A DNA stretch of 64,000 nucleotides from Kordia periserrulae (GCF_003054265.1 NZ_QBKT01000003.1:372001-436000), one strand, 5' to 3'; numbered from the stretch's first letter, positions 1 through 9,557 are shown. The notes: generated by a model not told the origin, from the letters alone. Translations and numbers: made by a program.

Positions 1-1
1 C

Positions 2-199
2 AAGCCGAACGCAAAACGCATTAGTACTACTACGAGCAGAAGCACGTTGGAAAGTACCTCCTTTCAAAACCCAGATGGAAGCATCGTAACTGTTGTGATG
101 AACTCAACCGATGAAACCATTGGTTACAAACTGTTGGTAGCACATAAAGAAGTACAACTTTCCATCGCGCCACACGCGATTCAATCTATAATTTATTAA
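2..199 (+). CDS. C-terminal end of a GH30-family glycoside hydrolase (partial)
   Basis: The open frame enters from the left edge and stops with TAA at 197-199, giving the last 65 residues. The pattern FQNPDGSIVTVVMNSTDE followed by a hydrophobic end with SIAPHAIQSIIY is the closing beta-sandwich of GH30 enzymes (glucosylceramidase or beta-1,6-glucanase type), where a predicted Asn/Asp-rich strand and a final PAHSI-like motif are usual. No T9SS sorting domain follows, so the protein is probably a lipoprotein or periplasmic enzyme. It lies 17 bp before a T9SS beta-trefoil protein and near a GH5 enzyme on the same strand, suggesting a glucan-degradation locus. The catalytic part lies outside the window, so the exact substrate cannot be judged. 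Confidence 0.7.
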   Translation, partial: KPNAKRISTTTSRSTLESTSFQNPDGSIVTVVMNSTDETIGYKLLVAHKEVQLSIAPHAIQSIIY

Positions 200-216
200 T
201 CTTAAATTTTTTTGAT

Positions 217-1050
217 ATGAAAAAAAACTACATAACTATTTTACTAACGTTGGTCATCATTTTTGCGTGTTGTACGATTGCTTCCGCACAAATTATCGCA
301 GACGGAACGTATAAGATTTTCAATACCGTAAATACGGAAGTCATGAGTGTAAACACTATTCCGCAAGGCAATCCAGGAAATCCAGACAACTTAATCATAG
401 GAAGAGCACGCATGGCATCACAAGATGCAAACGACGATTTGCAACTTTGGACATTCACGCATCAAGGAAATGATATTTACACGATTCAGAATGTGGGCGA
501 TAACACTTACTTAGGTGTTAAAGATGGTTGGTGTGGTGTTTTTGGTGATGTTCAAGTGGGTTTTGCCGATACGAGCGATTGGATATTTTTTAAAGTTTCT
601 GCCACAGGAATTACAAACAAATATACCTTAGAAATTGCCTTTGACGCTGCTTGTAATTTTGGTTCGACTAATGTTCCTGTAAAAGCATTTGATATTGACG
701 GCGGAAATTCAGAAGCGAAAATTCAAACATTTGATGTTGATGGAATGAATCAGAATCAGCAGTTTGAAATTGTGACTCCCGCAAGTTTGAGTATTGATGA
801 AGTTGCCAAAAATGATGTTAAAGTTATTTATAATCCACAAGAACGCAGTGCAGTATTGACACAGGCAAACGCTGTTAATGCAGCGACTACGGTTACAATT
901 ATTGATGTGAGTGGAAGACAAGTTCGTTCCCCAAAAAAAGTGCATTCCCAAGAACTACAGATAGATTTCAACGGATTAACCAACGGATTGTATTTCATTC
1001 AAATAGAAAATCAAAACAAACGACAGATTCAAAAAGTACTTGTTTTTTAG
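217..1050 (+). CDS. Secreted ricin-type beta-trefoil protein with T9SS type A sorting domain
   Basis: 277 residues. Residues 1-24 form a signal peptide ending ASA-Q. Residues about 28-185 resemble a ricin-B/CBM13-like beta-trefoil: GTYKIFNTVN, QLWTF and YTIQNVGDNTYLGV are the strand and QxW-type patterns of that fold. Residues about 195-277 are a T9SS type A C-terminal domain (DVSGRQV, LTNGLYFIQI, KVLVF at the very end), so the product should cross the outer membrane by T9SS and be anchored or released. There is no catalytic domain; it is likely a carbohydrate-binding protein that works with the GH30 before it and the GH5 after it. The 194-bp gap to the next gene is low-complexity and includes about three CCTAAAA units near 1190-1211. 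Confidence 0.75.
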   Translation: MKKNYITILLTLVIIFACCTIASAQIIADGTYKIFNTVNTEVMSVNTIPQGNPGNPDNLIIGRARMASQDANDDLQLWTFTHQGNDIYTIQNVGDNTYLGVKDGWCGVFGDVQVGFADTSDWIFFKVSATGITNKYTLEIAFDAACNFGSTNVPVKAFDIDGGNSEAKIQTFDVDGMNQNQQFEIVTPASLSIDEVAKNDVKVIYNPQERSAVLTQANAVNAATTVTIIDVSGRQVRSPKKVHSQELQIDFNGLTNGLYFIQIENQNKRQIQKVLVF

Positions 1051-1244
1051 AGTTGCTTCTATAATTAGGGATTAGGCATTTGGTACTTGGCATTAGGAGT
1101 CAAGAATCAAGAATTAAACATTAAAATTCAACCATCAATAACCATTAGCCAAAAGCTAAAGGCTAGGAGCAAACACCCAAAACCAAACACCTAAAACCTA
1201 AAACCTAAAACCCAATCAAATAAACCACCAAAAACCAAAAAATT

Positions 1245-3146
1245 ATGAAAACTAAAAATTATGTACCAAGAATAAGACTCGCTTTGATTGTCTTTTGTTT
1301 CGCGACAAGCATAGCGTTTGCACAATTATTAACCGTTTCCAATACTGGAGGTAAAATACTCAAGGACGGAAATCCCATTACATTACGAGGCGTTAATTTT
1401 GGAAACTGGCTCTTGTGGGAAGGTTACATGATGAATTTAGACAAAGAAGGTATCAAATCGCATTCACAAATTAGAGCAGGATTGAAAGATTTGCTGGGAA
1501 ATAGCGAAACAAAAATTTCAAACTTTGAAAACAATTGGCGATATAATTATATTACAAATTCGGATTTTGCCAAAGTGAAAGAACTTGGTTTCAACGTAAT
1601 TCGCATTCCATTTCATTATAATATGTTTTGGGATGATGCTACGGGAACTACTAAAAACGACGGATTTACTTGGTTAGATCTTGCGTTGACATGGGCAAAA
1701 AACAACAATGTGTACGTCATTTTTTGCATGCATGCCGCGCCTGGATATCAAAATCCAGATCATCATTCTGACAATCCAGGAACGAGCGTAAATTTTTGGA
1801 AAAGTGATTGGAGTAATGTAAATATTGCCAAAGAAGTATGGAAACATGTAGCAGGAAGATATGCTAACAGGTCAGGAAACGAATGGTTGGCAGGATACGA
1901 TTTGCTAAATGAACCTGTGTTAGATAATAATAAACATCGTTTGATGCAAGCGTACAAAGAAATGACTTCCTTTATTCGTCAAGTAGATACACGACATTTG
2001 GTTTTTGCAGAAGGAAACTATTATGGAAGTGATTTTTATGATATGTTGGAGCGTTGGGATAGTAAATTGGTGTTTTCAAATCATTACTACGGACCACAAG
2101 GAGAAAGTAATCCCAATCCTAGTCTAAACACGATTAGAAATCAAGCATTAGGGTTAAATATTCCGTTGTTTACGGGCGAATTTGGAGAAAATACCGAGAC
2201 TTGGGTAAAAGCTGCACGAACCGATTACGATTCTCAAAATGTGAATTGGGCATTTTGGGCATGGAAACGAGAAAACACTGCAAGATCTATATATTCATAT
2301 TCAAGTCCAGCGCGATGGCGAAATAAAATTGCACCGTATTTACGTGGCGATTCTAACAATAGACCTTCAGTGAGTGAAACCGAAACTACGCTCAATCGAT
2401 TGATAGGTCGCATACGACTTTCGAATTCAACATTTCGAAGTTCGCTGCACAGTTTGTTAATTCCGCCAAAACCAATTGGTTCATATATATGGTTGCGAAA
2501 TAATGGAAAATATGTTTCTTCCAATAACGGTTCAGGTCCTATAACAGCGAATAGAACTAGTATTGGCGGTTGGGAAAAATTTCAGGTAATCAGTTCGGGC
2601 GACAATAAAATCGCTTTACGCGGAAATAACAATCGATATGTAAACTCGCAAAACGGACTTTCTGAAATGACTTGTAACAGTGTGAATGCTTCGGGTTGGG
2701 AATCTTTTGAATGGATTGAAATCGATGGAAAAGTCGCATTAAAAGGCTTCAATGGAAAATTTGTAAGCTCGGAAGGTGGATCGTCTAGTGGAATGAATTG
2801 TAATAGAGAAACTGCTTCAGGTTGGGAAGTTTTTGACTGGAATACAACGAGTGCGCCACGCACAGCAACAAATGATTTGGGACTCATTACGCCAGCAAAT
2901 GAAGAAGTCATCAGAACCGATTTCTCAATTTATCCAAATCCTACTGCTGATGTACTTCATTTTGAATTTAAAGAAAAAAGTAATCAATATTCGGTTGCTA
3001 TTTATAATTCAATTGGAGTAGAAGTATTATCGCAAACTATAGAAAAGAATCATATTGACATTCGAAAACTCACTGCGGGAAGTTATGTAATACATATCAA
3101 AGATGAATTTGGTCAATCCTATAGTAAATTATTCATCAAAAAATAA
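1245..3146 (+). CDS. Secreted GH5-family glycosidase with fascin-like beta-trefoil and T9SS domain
   Basis: 633 residues. Signal peptide 1-26 (IAFAQ). The (beta/alpha)8 GH5 domain covers about 35-380: LRGVNFGNW at the start, the acid/base in LLNEP (Glu about 223) and the nucleophile in FTGEFGE (Glu about 312), with HYYG between them. The opening resembles exo-beta-1,3-glucanases (GH5_9-like), but the subfamily is not certain. Residues about 412-535 contain three repeats with the markers GWEKFQ, GWESFEW and GWEVFDW, a fascin-like beta-trefoil likely to bind glucan. Residues about 558-633 form a type A T9SS sorting domain (SIYPNPTADVL, LTAGSYVIHI). The neighbours (GH30 end, T9SS ricin-type protein) support a role in extracellular beta-glucan breakdown. 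A strong hairpin follows the stop. Confidence 0.85.
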   Translation: MKTKNYVPRIRLALIVFCFATSIAFAQLLTVSNTGGKILKDGNPITLRGVNFGNWLLWEGYMMNLDKEGIKSHSQIRAGLKDLLGNSETKISNFENNWRYNYITNSDFAKVKELGFNVIRIPFHYNMFWDDATGTTKNDGFTWLDLALTWAKNNNVYVIFCMHAAPGYQNPDHHSDNPGTSVNFWKSDWSNVNIAKEVWKHVAGRYANRSGNEWLAGYDLLNEPVLDNNKHRLMQAYKEMTSFIRQVDTRHLVFAEGNYYGSDFYDMLERWDSKLVFSNHYYGPQGESNPNPSLNTIRNQALGLNIPLFTGEFGENTETWVKAARTDYDSQNVNWAFWAWKRENTARSIYSYSSPARWRNKIAPYLRGDSNNRPSVSETETTLNRLIGRIRLSNSTFRSSLHSLLIPPKPIGSYIWLRNNGKYVSSNNGSGPITANRTSIGGWEKFQVISSGDNKIALRGNNNRYVNSQNGLSEMTCNSVNASGWESFEWIEIDGKVALKGFNGKFVSSEGGSSSGMNCNRETASGWEVFDWNTTSAPRTATNDLGLITPANEEVIRTDFSIYPNPTADVLHFEFKEKSNQYSVAIYNSIGVEVLSQTIEKNHIDIRKLTAGSYVIHIKDEFGQSYSKLFIKK

Positions 3147-3170
3147 AAACCATTCATAACAATGATACAA

Positions 3171-3238
3171 TGATACTTTTTAAGGAATTTGTTTTTAGGT
3201 GTATTAAAGCAAATTTCTTAAAAAGTATCAATTTTGTT
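3171..3238 (+). terminator. Long inverted repeat downstream of the GH5 gene
   Basis: The 21-nt arms 3171-3191 and 3210-3230 are complementary except for one G-U-type position, with an 18-nt loop, followed by a T-rich stretch. It starts 24 bp after the GH5 stop and is most simply a rho-independent terminator. Confidence 0.65.
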
Positions 3239-3283
3239 TTTTAGTTTTCAACTTGAAAACAAAATATCGAATCAACCAACACC

Positions 3284-3364
3284 ATGATTAGCATACTCTC
3301 CTTTATAGTATTTACAGCTTTTTTTGTTTTTGAAGGCTTGTACGTATTCTTAAAAGTGACTTAA
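3284..3364 (+). pseudogene. 26-residue membrane peptide, possible N-terminal remnant of a sodium:solute symporter
   Basis: ATG at 3284, stop at 3362-3364. The peptide is a single hydrophobic segment containing ILSFIVFTAFFVF. This opening resembles the first helix of SLC5-type solute:sodium symporters that often accompany glycoside hydrolase loci in this phylum, so it may be the stump of a lost transporter. It could equally be a genuine small membrane protein or chance. No following sequence in any frame continues a symporter. Confidence 0.25.
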
Positions 3365-3831
3365 AAAATACCCTAGTCAAGGTATACTCTTACACAAACA
3401 TTCCTTTTAATTTTAGTGAAAAATAAAACGCTCTATGATAATTTGAACCCAATGCATACTATGAGACAAAACCATAGTTCCTGTCTTTCGACTTAGCTCA
3501 AGATAAACCAATACGGGAATCTAATGTTAAAATCCTTGGAAAGTGTTGATTTTATTGAGCTTGTAAAAAGTACGGGTTTTAGAAGTACTTGGCATTTGAC
3601 GTTGGGGACGAGCGGAAGAAATAAGTCTTGTAGAACTATTGAGCGAGTAGCCAGCTTGCCGCGCGAGAAATTGAAGTTGAAACTGAACTTGAATTTGACA
3701 ACTTTCAAAAGATTCCCAAGTTCGATTAATAATCATATTTTAAAGGTTCAAAAGCAAATTTTGAACCTGAATAGAGTAGCGTTGTTTCTACATAGTAGGG
3801 TTATTATGTTTATGTCTTGAAATGTATATCA
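3365..3831. other. Gene-free spacer between the glucan and organic-anion loci
   Basis: 467 bp with no convincing gene; open frames on both strands overlap each other and have no recognisable protein character. A hairpin with 9-bp arms 3745-3753 and 3759-3767 (GGTTCAAAA and its complement) lies 65 bp beyond the stop of the minus-strand DASS gene and may terminate that operon. Confidence 0.5.
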
Positions 3832-5310
3832 TCATTTAAAAAATGAAGGAAATTGCGTGATATCAATATCCCATAACAAAGGCAAAATGAAGTAAACAAA
3901 TAGTGTTATAATTATAATGGATATAATATTTAGAACGATTCCTTTTTTTACCATATCTATAATTTTTAAATAACCAGATCCAAATACCACGGCGTTGGGC
4001 GGTGTGGCTACAGGTAACATAAATGCACACGATGCAGCAACGGCAGCACCAATCATGAGTGCAAAAGGATGAACGTCAATGGAAAGTGCCATTGGAGCCA
4101 ATACAGGCAATAGCATGGCTGTTGTTGCTAGGTTGGATGTGATTTCAGTTAGAAAGTTTACAGAAGCTACTAATAAAATGATGATAACAGCTAGTGGAAA
4201 TATAGAAAAAGAAGTCATTTGATTGCCCAACCAAACAGCAAGACCACTGGTGTCAAACCCTTTCGCAATTGCCATACCACCACCAAAGAGCAAGATAATT
4301 CCCCAAGGCATTTTTACAGCTTCTGACCAATTAATGATTTTATCTTTTCTGCCATTTATTTCTTTTTTTGAAGGAATCATGAAGAGTATCACAGAAAAGG
4401 TAATGGCAATGATAGTATCATCTAGATTTGGAAGTATTTTTTGCAAAAGAAATGACCTTGTAATCCAACAAAAAGCAGTAAGCCCGAAGATTAATGCAAT
4501 TATTTTTTCCTCATAGGATATTTTCCCTAGATTTTTAATTTGTCGTAGAATTTCTTTTTTTCCTCCAGGAAATTCTTTCTGCTTAAATGTAAAAGCGTAT
4601 TTGGTTAAGTATTTCCAACAAATAAAAAGTAGAATCAAAGAAATTGGGAGTCCGAATATGAACCATTGCATAAACGTTATTTCATAACCATACATATCAT
4701 TTATAACCCCAGCCAAAACTAAATTTGGAGGCGTTCCAATAAGGGTAGCAATTCCACCAATGGAAGCACTGTACGCAATGGCTAACATGAGGGCTTTTCC
4801 GAAAATAGTATTTTCATTTTCAATCGTATCGGGGTTGTCTTTGAGTTGTTGAATAATAGCGATTCCGATAGGAAGCATCATAACGGAAGTTGCCGTATTT
4901 GAAATCCACATAGAAAGAAAACTCGTAGCAATCATGAACCCTAAAATTATTTTTGTCACATTGGTGCCGATGACTTTGATGATATTTAGGGCAATGCGTT
5001 TGTGTAAATTCCATTTTTCAATAGCTATCGCAATAATAAATCCTCCCATGTATAAGAAAATGTACTTATGACCAAATGATCCTGTTGTTGCAGAGAGATT
5101 GAGTGCCCCAGTAAGTGGAAATAAAATAATAGGTAATAAAGCTGTCACTGCAATTGGAATTGCTTCAGTAATCCACCAAATAGCAATCCATAAGGTAGCG
5201 GCTAATATGGAAACTCCTTCTGGAGATAAGTCCTTTGGTTTAAAAAAAGTTAATACTAAAGCGAACACTATCGGACCTAATAGGAGACCAGTGAGTTTTG
5301 TAGTTTTCAT
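3832..5310 (-). CDS. DASS-family (SLC13) sodium/dicarboxylate symporter
   Basis: 492 residues, about 11-12 hydrophobic segments. The motif LPVATPPNAVVFGSG near residue 430 is the DASS family signature, and an earlier internal-repeat counterpart reads LIGTPPNLVLAG near 190; these paired loops form the Na+ and carboxylate site (SNT-type motifs, also ITSNLATTAMLLP). The length is normal for the family. Typical substrates are succinate, malate, fumarate, citrate or sulfate; the sequence does not decide among them. Its start lies 1 nt after the stop of the AEC carrier gene, so the two are surely co-transcribed. Together with the upstream TonB receptor they suggest import or exchange of an organic acid. 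Confidence 0.88.
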   Translation of the reverse strand: MKTTKLTGLLLGPIVFALVLTFFKPKDLSPEGVSILAATLWIAIWWITEAIPIAVTALLPIILFPLTGALNLSATTGSFGHKYIFLYMGGFIIAIAIEKWNLHKRIALNIIKVIGTNVTKIILGFMIATSFLSMWISNTATSVMMLPIGIAIIQQLKDNPDTIENENTIFGKALMLAIAYSASIGGIATLIGTPPNLVLAGVINDMYGYEITFMQWFIFGLPISLILLFICWKYLTKYAFTFKQKEFPGGKKEILRQIKNLGKISYEEKIIALIFGLTAFCWITRSFLLQKILPNLDDTIIAITFSVILFMIPSKKEINGRKDKIINWSEAVKMPWGIILLFGGGMAIAKGFDTSGLAVWLGNQMTSFSIFPLAVIIILLVASVNFLTEITSNLATTAMLLPVLAPMALSIDVHPFALMIGAAVAASCAFMLPVATPPNAVVFGSGYLKIIDMVKKGIVLNIISIIIITLFVYFILPLLWDIDITQFPSFFK

Positions 5311-5311
5311 A

Positions 5312-6220
5312 TTATAGGTTTAGCAAATATTGTATAATAAGTATGGTGATCATAGAGATAGGAATGCCAAATCCAGGCATTAGTAATGCTAACTTGGGGC
5401 GCAAATCAAATTCCGCAGCAATAATAGCGATGGTATTCATAGAGCCAATTCCAGCACCAAGAATACAAATTTTTACAATGTCGTTGTTCAAATCATTCAG
5501 AAAATAAAAAATAAAAAACAGCAATGCAGGAGCTAAGATGAGTTTGTAAAAAAGTCCTAAATACAAATGTTTCCTTTCGTTATGTAAGTTTCTAAAAACA
5601 ATTTGATATCCCACAGAAAACAACGCTAACATACTAAAAGGTTTTGATAATTGAGTTAAAATTTCTTTGACAAATACAGGGTGTTCATAGCGTGACACAT
5701 TTAGCAAAATAGCAATTAAAAGCGCAATGAAAGGCGGAAATATGAGCAAATTTCGAATTATTTTTTTTAGTCGAAAACCTTCGTTTTTAAAATAAATACC
5801 TGTAATGATTCCAATAGAGTTACAAACAATAAAAGTACCTCCAAGACTAAGTATAATACCATAACTGAGTCCTTTTGCTCCGTAAAATAGCTCAAAAATA
5901 GGAAATCCAACAAAGGAAATACTTCCAATTCCAGCAGTCATAATTAACGCGCCTCGAGTTTTATGATCTATGGGTGTTATTTTGTGCGCTACATAGAAAA
6001 ATAGCATTGCTCCAAAATAGATAATCCACGGAGTCGCAATGAGCCATAAATGCTGACTGTTTATATTGATTTCTGGAACGTGTAAGAGTGTCAATATTGG
6101 GATAAAGACGTAAATTAAAAGTCTATTCAGACTCATATGAAAATTTTGAGCGAGTAGTTTTGATTTTTTAATCAATACGCCCAATAAAATCACAATAATG
6201 ATATAACTATAATTTTCCAT
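5312..6220 (-). CDS. AEC-family (auxin efflux carrier-like) transporter
   Basis: About 302 residues, ten predicted membrane helices, with the AEC pattern of a first helix followed by LLAQNFHMSLNRLLIYVFIP and a second-half repeat ending with GSMNTIAIIAAEFD. Bacterial AEC members move malate, malonate and other organic anions. I start at the ATG 6218-6220 (MENYSYIII) because a longer open frame to 6268 would run through a perfect terminator hairpin, and the family normally begins directly with helix 1. It forms a two-gene operon with the DASS symporter (1-nt gap). Substrate unknown; a dicarboxylate is the best guess from the pairing. Confidence 0.8.
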   Translation of the reverse strand: MENYSYIIIVILLGVLIKKSKLLAQNFHMSLNRLLIYVFIPILTLLHVPEININSQHLWLIATPWIIYFGAMLFFYVAHKITPIDHKTRGALIMTAGIGSISFVGFPIFELFYGAKGLSYGIILSLGGTFIVCNSIGIITGIYFKNEGFRLKKIIRNLLIFPPFIALLIAILLNVSRYEHPVFVKEILTQLSKPFSMLALFSVGYQIVFRNLHNERKHLYLGLFYKLILAPALLFFIFYFLNDLNNDIVKICILGAGIGSMNTIAIIAAEFDLRPKLALLMPGFGIPISMITILIIQYLLNL

Positions 6221-6233
6221 ACGAGTATAAAAA

Positions 6234-6255
6234 CAGAGGTCAATATTGACCTCTG
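6234..6255 (-). terminator. Perfect 22-nt palindrome with T-run between TonB receptor and AEC gene
   Basis: The palindrome is centred on TCAATATTGA. On the minus strand it is followed by TTTTTA, on the plus strand by GCTTTTTT, so it can terminate in either direction. It sits only 13 nt before the AEC start codon, so the AEC gene either uses read-through or a promoter overlapping the hairpin. Confidence 0.75.
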
Positions 6256-6331
6256 CTTTTTTAGTCAAATAAACTAATTAAAAAAAACATGATGAGTCCT
6301 TTACATCACAACCTGTTTTTATTGAGGTTTT

Positions 6332-9300
6332 TTATAGGCTGATATTCATTCCCATAAAATAATATGCTCCGTTGAACCCAAATTGGTTTGAATTACGTGA
6401 ATACGGAATTTGACCATTGGCATAGGAGCTTGCTTGACCTACAAATCCGTCAGCTGTGTTATTGTACTTATCTGGATACACATCAAAAATGTTGTTGGCT
6501 CCAAATGTTATTTTATATTTTGGATTGAACTTATAGCTAATGCTAAAATCTGTAATCGCTTTTGCAGAAAATATTTGCACATTATTTGCACCTGCACCAG
6601 CGACAACATTGGAATCGTCTAATGATAATCCTGCACTTGAAGCTCTTACTTCACCAAAATTTGTAACTCTTGTCATAAAATCAAATTTTCCAATATTGTA
6701 GGTAGCTGAGAGTAATAATTTATTTCTAGGTTGTGACACTTCTATAAGTTCAGTAGCTACAGCTCCTAATAATTTAGTGTCTTGAAATTCTGGAGCAGCT
6801 CCTTCTAATATTTGATCTGGCGTGTCTTTTTGACTTCGTACTTCGGTCTTATTGAGGGTAAAAGCCAAACTTAGATTTAACTTACTCTCATTCGCAAAAG
6901 TCTTTTTATAAGTAGTAACAATATCCAAACCTGTAGTTCGCGTACTGATATGATTTGTGAAGAAACGAATTTCTCTCGCTTCAGGGAACAGTGTGGCTAC
7001 ATTAGGGAAATTTGCTGTTCTGAGTCGTTCCGAAATCACGATACGATCATCAATATCAATTTGAAAAGCATCTACAGTAAAAAGTAGATTTCCGTCTAAA
7101 AGTTTTGCGGTAAAACCTATGTTGTAATTATTTGAAATTTCAGCTTCTGGATCTTCAATTCCGAGTTGTGCCAATCTTGGATCATCACTCGATACTTGTT
7201 TGGTGATAAATATTTGTCCGTTTTGTACAGTAGACGTATTTACCCTGTTTCCAATTTGTGCAACAGAAGGCGCTCTAAAACCTCTGTTATACGATCCTCT
7301 CACTGCTAATTTTTCAGATAATTTATAACGCGCAGCTAATTTCCCTGAAAGATTGCTTCCAAAGTCACTATAATTCTCATAACGCAATGCAGCAGTTAAG
7401 AGGAATTTTTCTGAAAAGTCTTTCTCTGCATCTGCATAAACTGCAAAATTAGATCGTTTTAAATCATTTTCATCCACATCTGCAATTCCTGGTCGCGCAC
7501 TAGAACCTACATCTTTTCCGATAGAAGCTAAAGGTCCTACCTCATACGATTCTGGTGAACCAGAATGAAGAATAAAATTATCACTTCTTAACTGTGTTCC
7601 AAAAGCTAAGCTTAACGTTTCACTTACTTGCTTAGAAATATTAAATTCTCCAATCGTTTGTTTGAATTCATATCGACCAACTTTAAATTCTGTAGGAGAA
7701 GCTGCTCCAAGAGAAGGGTTAACAGTGTTATTTGCCCATAAATCCAAGTAGTTTCTACCATAACCATAACTTAAGTCATATTTCCATCCTGTTTCGGTTT
7801 TACGATTCACACCTACAACGGTTGATACGTCAAATGAAGTTCCCGGCAACACAGGAACATATCCGTCTGGGAAAATGGACAGCGAAGCTCTACTGTATCG
7901 GGAAGGATTTCTGAAGAATCCGTAAGCGAAAATATCTTTACGTGAAACACCTCCAAAACTATAGAGGCTCCATTCATCACTAATAGGGAAAGCACTGTTG
8001 TAAAATGCCTGATAGGTATTATTTTCATTCGCGCCATAATTTCCAACCACAAAATCTTCTTGCGGATACACATTTCTATCGGCTCTAGGATTTTCCGTCG
8101 CATATGGCCAAACTTGATCTACATCTTGTACCCACGGTCCATTAGGATCATTAAATTCTTCAAAAGTAGGGTAGATACGTCCTGTATACGGATCAGATCT
8201 ATTGGTGCCTTCAAATCGGAATGTTTCTAAGGTAAAATTGAAAAAACTATCTTCTTTTCCTAAACCAAAACCATAATTAAAGCTGTGTTTAAAAGTAGCT
8301 CCATCGCCTTCTTTATGAATACCCGCAGTTCCGTTGTATGTCAGTTCTCCTGTAGAATTATTTAACGATAAATTGATAATACCTGCAATTGCATCCGATC
8401 CGTACTGTGCTGCGGCACCATCTCTTAATACTTCTACACGTTTGATAGCGCCTGTTGGGATAGAGTTTAAATCGGTAACAATTGTTCCAAGTCCTGGTGC
8501 TACATTCAGGTTTAAGGTCGAAAATTGATGCCGTCTTTTTCCATTAATCAACACCAATGCTTGGTCAGGCGACATTCCTTTTAAAGTTGCAGGATCTGCA
8601 TAGTTTGTAGTTCCGTTGACTCCATATTTGGCAGAATTGAATGACGGTGAGGTAAATTGAATTTGCTGTCCTAAATCCGTTTGTCCAGTCGAAGCAAGGT
8701 CTCGAGCTTCTAGTACATCTACTGGAACAGCTCTGTCTACATCCACTCTTGCTTTACCGCGAGATCCTACCAGCAATACTGCGTCTAAAGCTGCGGTATC
8801 ATCTTCTAATACAATTTCGATACTTTCTTTACCTTCTATATTAACTTCTTTGGTAACGTAGCCTACAAAGGAAATTACAAGGATATTTTGATCGTCGGGA
8901 ACAGTGATTGTAAACTCTCCATCAAAGTTAGCTTGAGCACCTATGGTGGTTCCTTTGACGACGACATTAGCGCCACTTAAGGGAATTCCTTTGCTGTCTT
9001 TTACAATTCCATTAATGACTCTTTCCGGTTTTTTAATTTCTTTTGAAGAATTTTCTGAAGGCTTCTTTTTAGTAATTACAATTTGTTTGTTGAAAATTTT
9101 ATATTCAAAATTTGCAAGCTTAGCTAATGTTGCCAACACCGTTTGCAAATTACTTTTACGAACTTTGATGTCTACTTTTTTAGTTTCGTCAATTTCGTTC
9201 AAATCATAAAAGAAAGAATAGCCTGTTTGCGCTTTAATTTCATTAAAGACAGTTTTAATAGGAGTGTTTTGATAATTTAAAATGATTTCATTTTGCGAAA

Positions 9301-9427
9301 ACAAACTTTTTGAATGTAGTTGACAAAAGGTAAAAATCAGCAAAAAGAAGCTTACTCTCATTTTTAGATTATTAAACTTTAGGAGATTATTAACCCAATA
9401 ACCACCTATTGTTAAAGGTTTTTTCAT
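6332..9427 (-). CDS. TonB-dependent receptor with N-terminal STN signalling domain
   Basis: 1031 residues. A hydrophobic signal segment at about 23-45 follows a basic leader typical of this subgroup. Residues about 50-118 are a secretin/TonB short N-terminal (STN) domain, 138-215 a carboxypeptidase-regulatory-like domain (GIPLSGANVVVKGT), 230-350 the plug, and the remainder a 22-strand barrel ending in an aromatic residue-rich strand. The STN domain is what such receptors use to signal occupancy to a FecR anti-sigma protein. The fecR-like gene lies immediately upstream in the same direction and an ECF sigma gene is divergent from it, so the trio forms a trans-envelope regulatory loop. There is no SusD partner. 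The downstream DASS and AEC transporters hint at an organic-acid or metal-organic-acid ligand; this is inference. Confidence 0.88.
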   Translation of the reverse strand: MKKPLTIGGYWVNNLLKFNNLKMRVSFFLLIFTFCQLHSKSLFSQNEIILNYQNTPIKTVFNEIKAQTGYSFFYDLNEIDETKKVDIKVRKSNLQTVLATLAKLANFEYKIFNKQIVITKKKPSENSSKEIKKPERVINGIVKDSKGIPLSGANVVVKGTTIGAQANFDGEFTITVPDDQNILVISFVGYVTKEVNIEGKESIEIVLEDDTAALDAVLLVGSRGKARVDVDRAVPVDVLEARDLASTGQTDLGQQIQFTSPSFNSAKYGVNGTTNYADPATLKGMSPDQALVLINGKRRHQFSTLNLNVAPGLGTIVTDLNSIPTGAIKRVEVLRDGAAAQYGSDAIAGIINLSLNNSTGELTYNGTAGIHKEGDGATFKHSFNYGFGLGKEDSFFNFTLETFRFEGTNRSDPYTGRIYPTFEEFNDPNGPWVQDVDQVWPYATENPRADRNVYPQEDFVVGNYGANENNTYQAFYNSAFPISDEWSLYSFGGVSRKDIFAYGFFRNPSRYSRASLSIFPDGYVPVLPGTSFDVSTVVGVNRKTETGWKYDLSYGYGRNYLDLWANNTVNPSLGAASPTEFKVGRYEFKQTIGEFNISKQVSETLSLAFGTQLRSDNFILHSGSPESYEVGPLASIGKDVGSSARPGIADVDENDLKRSNFAVYADAEKDFSEKFLLTAALRYENYSDFGSNLSGKLAARYKLSEKLAVRGSYNRGFRAPSVAQIGNRVNTSTVQNGQIFITKQVSSDDPRLAQLGIEDPEAEISNNYNIGFTAKLLDGNLLFTVDAFQIDIDDRIVISERLRTANFPNVATLFPEAREIRFFTNHISTRTTGLDIVTTYKKTFANESKLNLSLAFTLNKTEVRSQKDTPDQILEGAAPEFQDTKLLGAVATELIEVSQPRNKLLLSATYNIGKFDFMTRVTNFGEVRASSAGLSLDDSNVVAGAGANNVQIFSAKAITDFSISYKFNPKYKITFGANNIFDVYPDKYNNTADGFVGQASSYANGQIPYSRNSNQFGFNGAYYFMGMNISL

Positions 9428-9482
9428 AATTTTGATTGTTTTTAGTCATTAATATTTATGTATTGATGATCTATTCTAATGA

Positions 9483-9509
9483 GGGAATGTTGCAGCATTC
9501 CCTTTTTTT
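9483..9509 (+). terminator. Terminator-like hairpin facing against the flanking genes
   Basis: Stem GGGAATG / CATTCCC (9483-9489 with 9496-9502) followed by seven T residues on the plus strand. Both flanking genes (FecR and TonB receptor) are on the minus strand, where no T-run follows the stem. It would stop antisense transcription, or act as an RNA structure between fecR and the receptor. Confidence 0.5.
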
Positions 9510-9557
9510 ATAGAATAAATACATCTAGTTATTGCCAGAAGTTAATCTGGGAAAAAA

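Noticed and set aside
217-951. Minus-strand open frames inside the ricin-type T9SS gene
   Set aside because: They overlap a well-supported secreted protein gene and show no protein motifs; they are frame shadows.
1190-1211. CCTAAAA repeats as a telomere-like or origin element
   Set aside because: Only about three copies in a low-complexity A/C-rich spacer; similar filler occurs in other intergenic regions.
3493-3820. Overlapping open frames on both strands in the 3.4-3.8 kb spacer
   Set aside because: The two strands contradict each other, the peptides are low-complexity and no conserved motif is visible; treated as non-coding.
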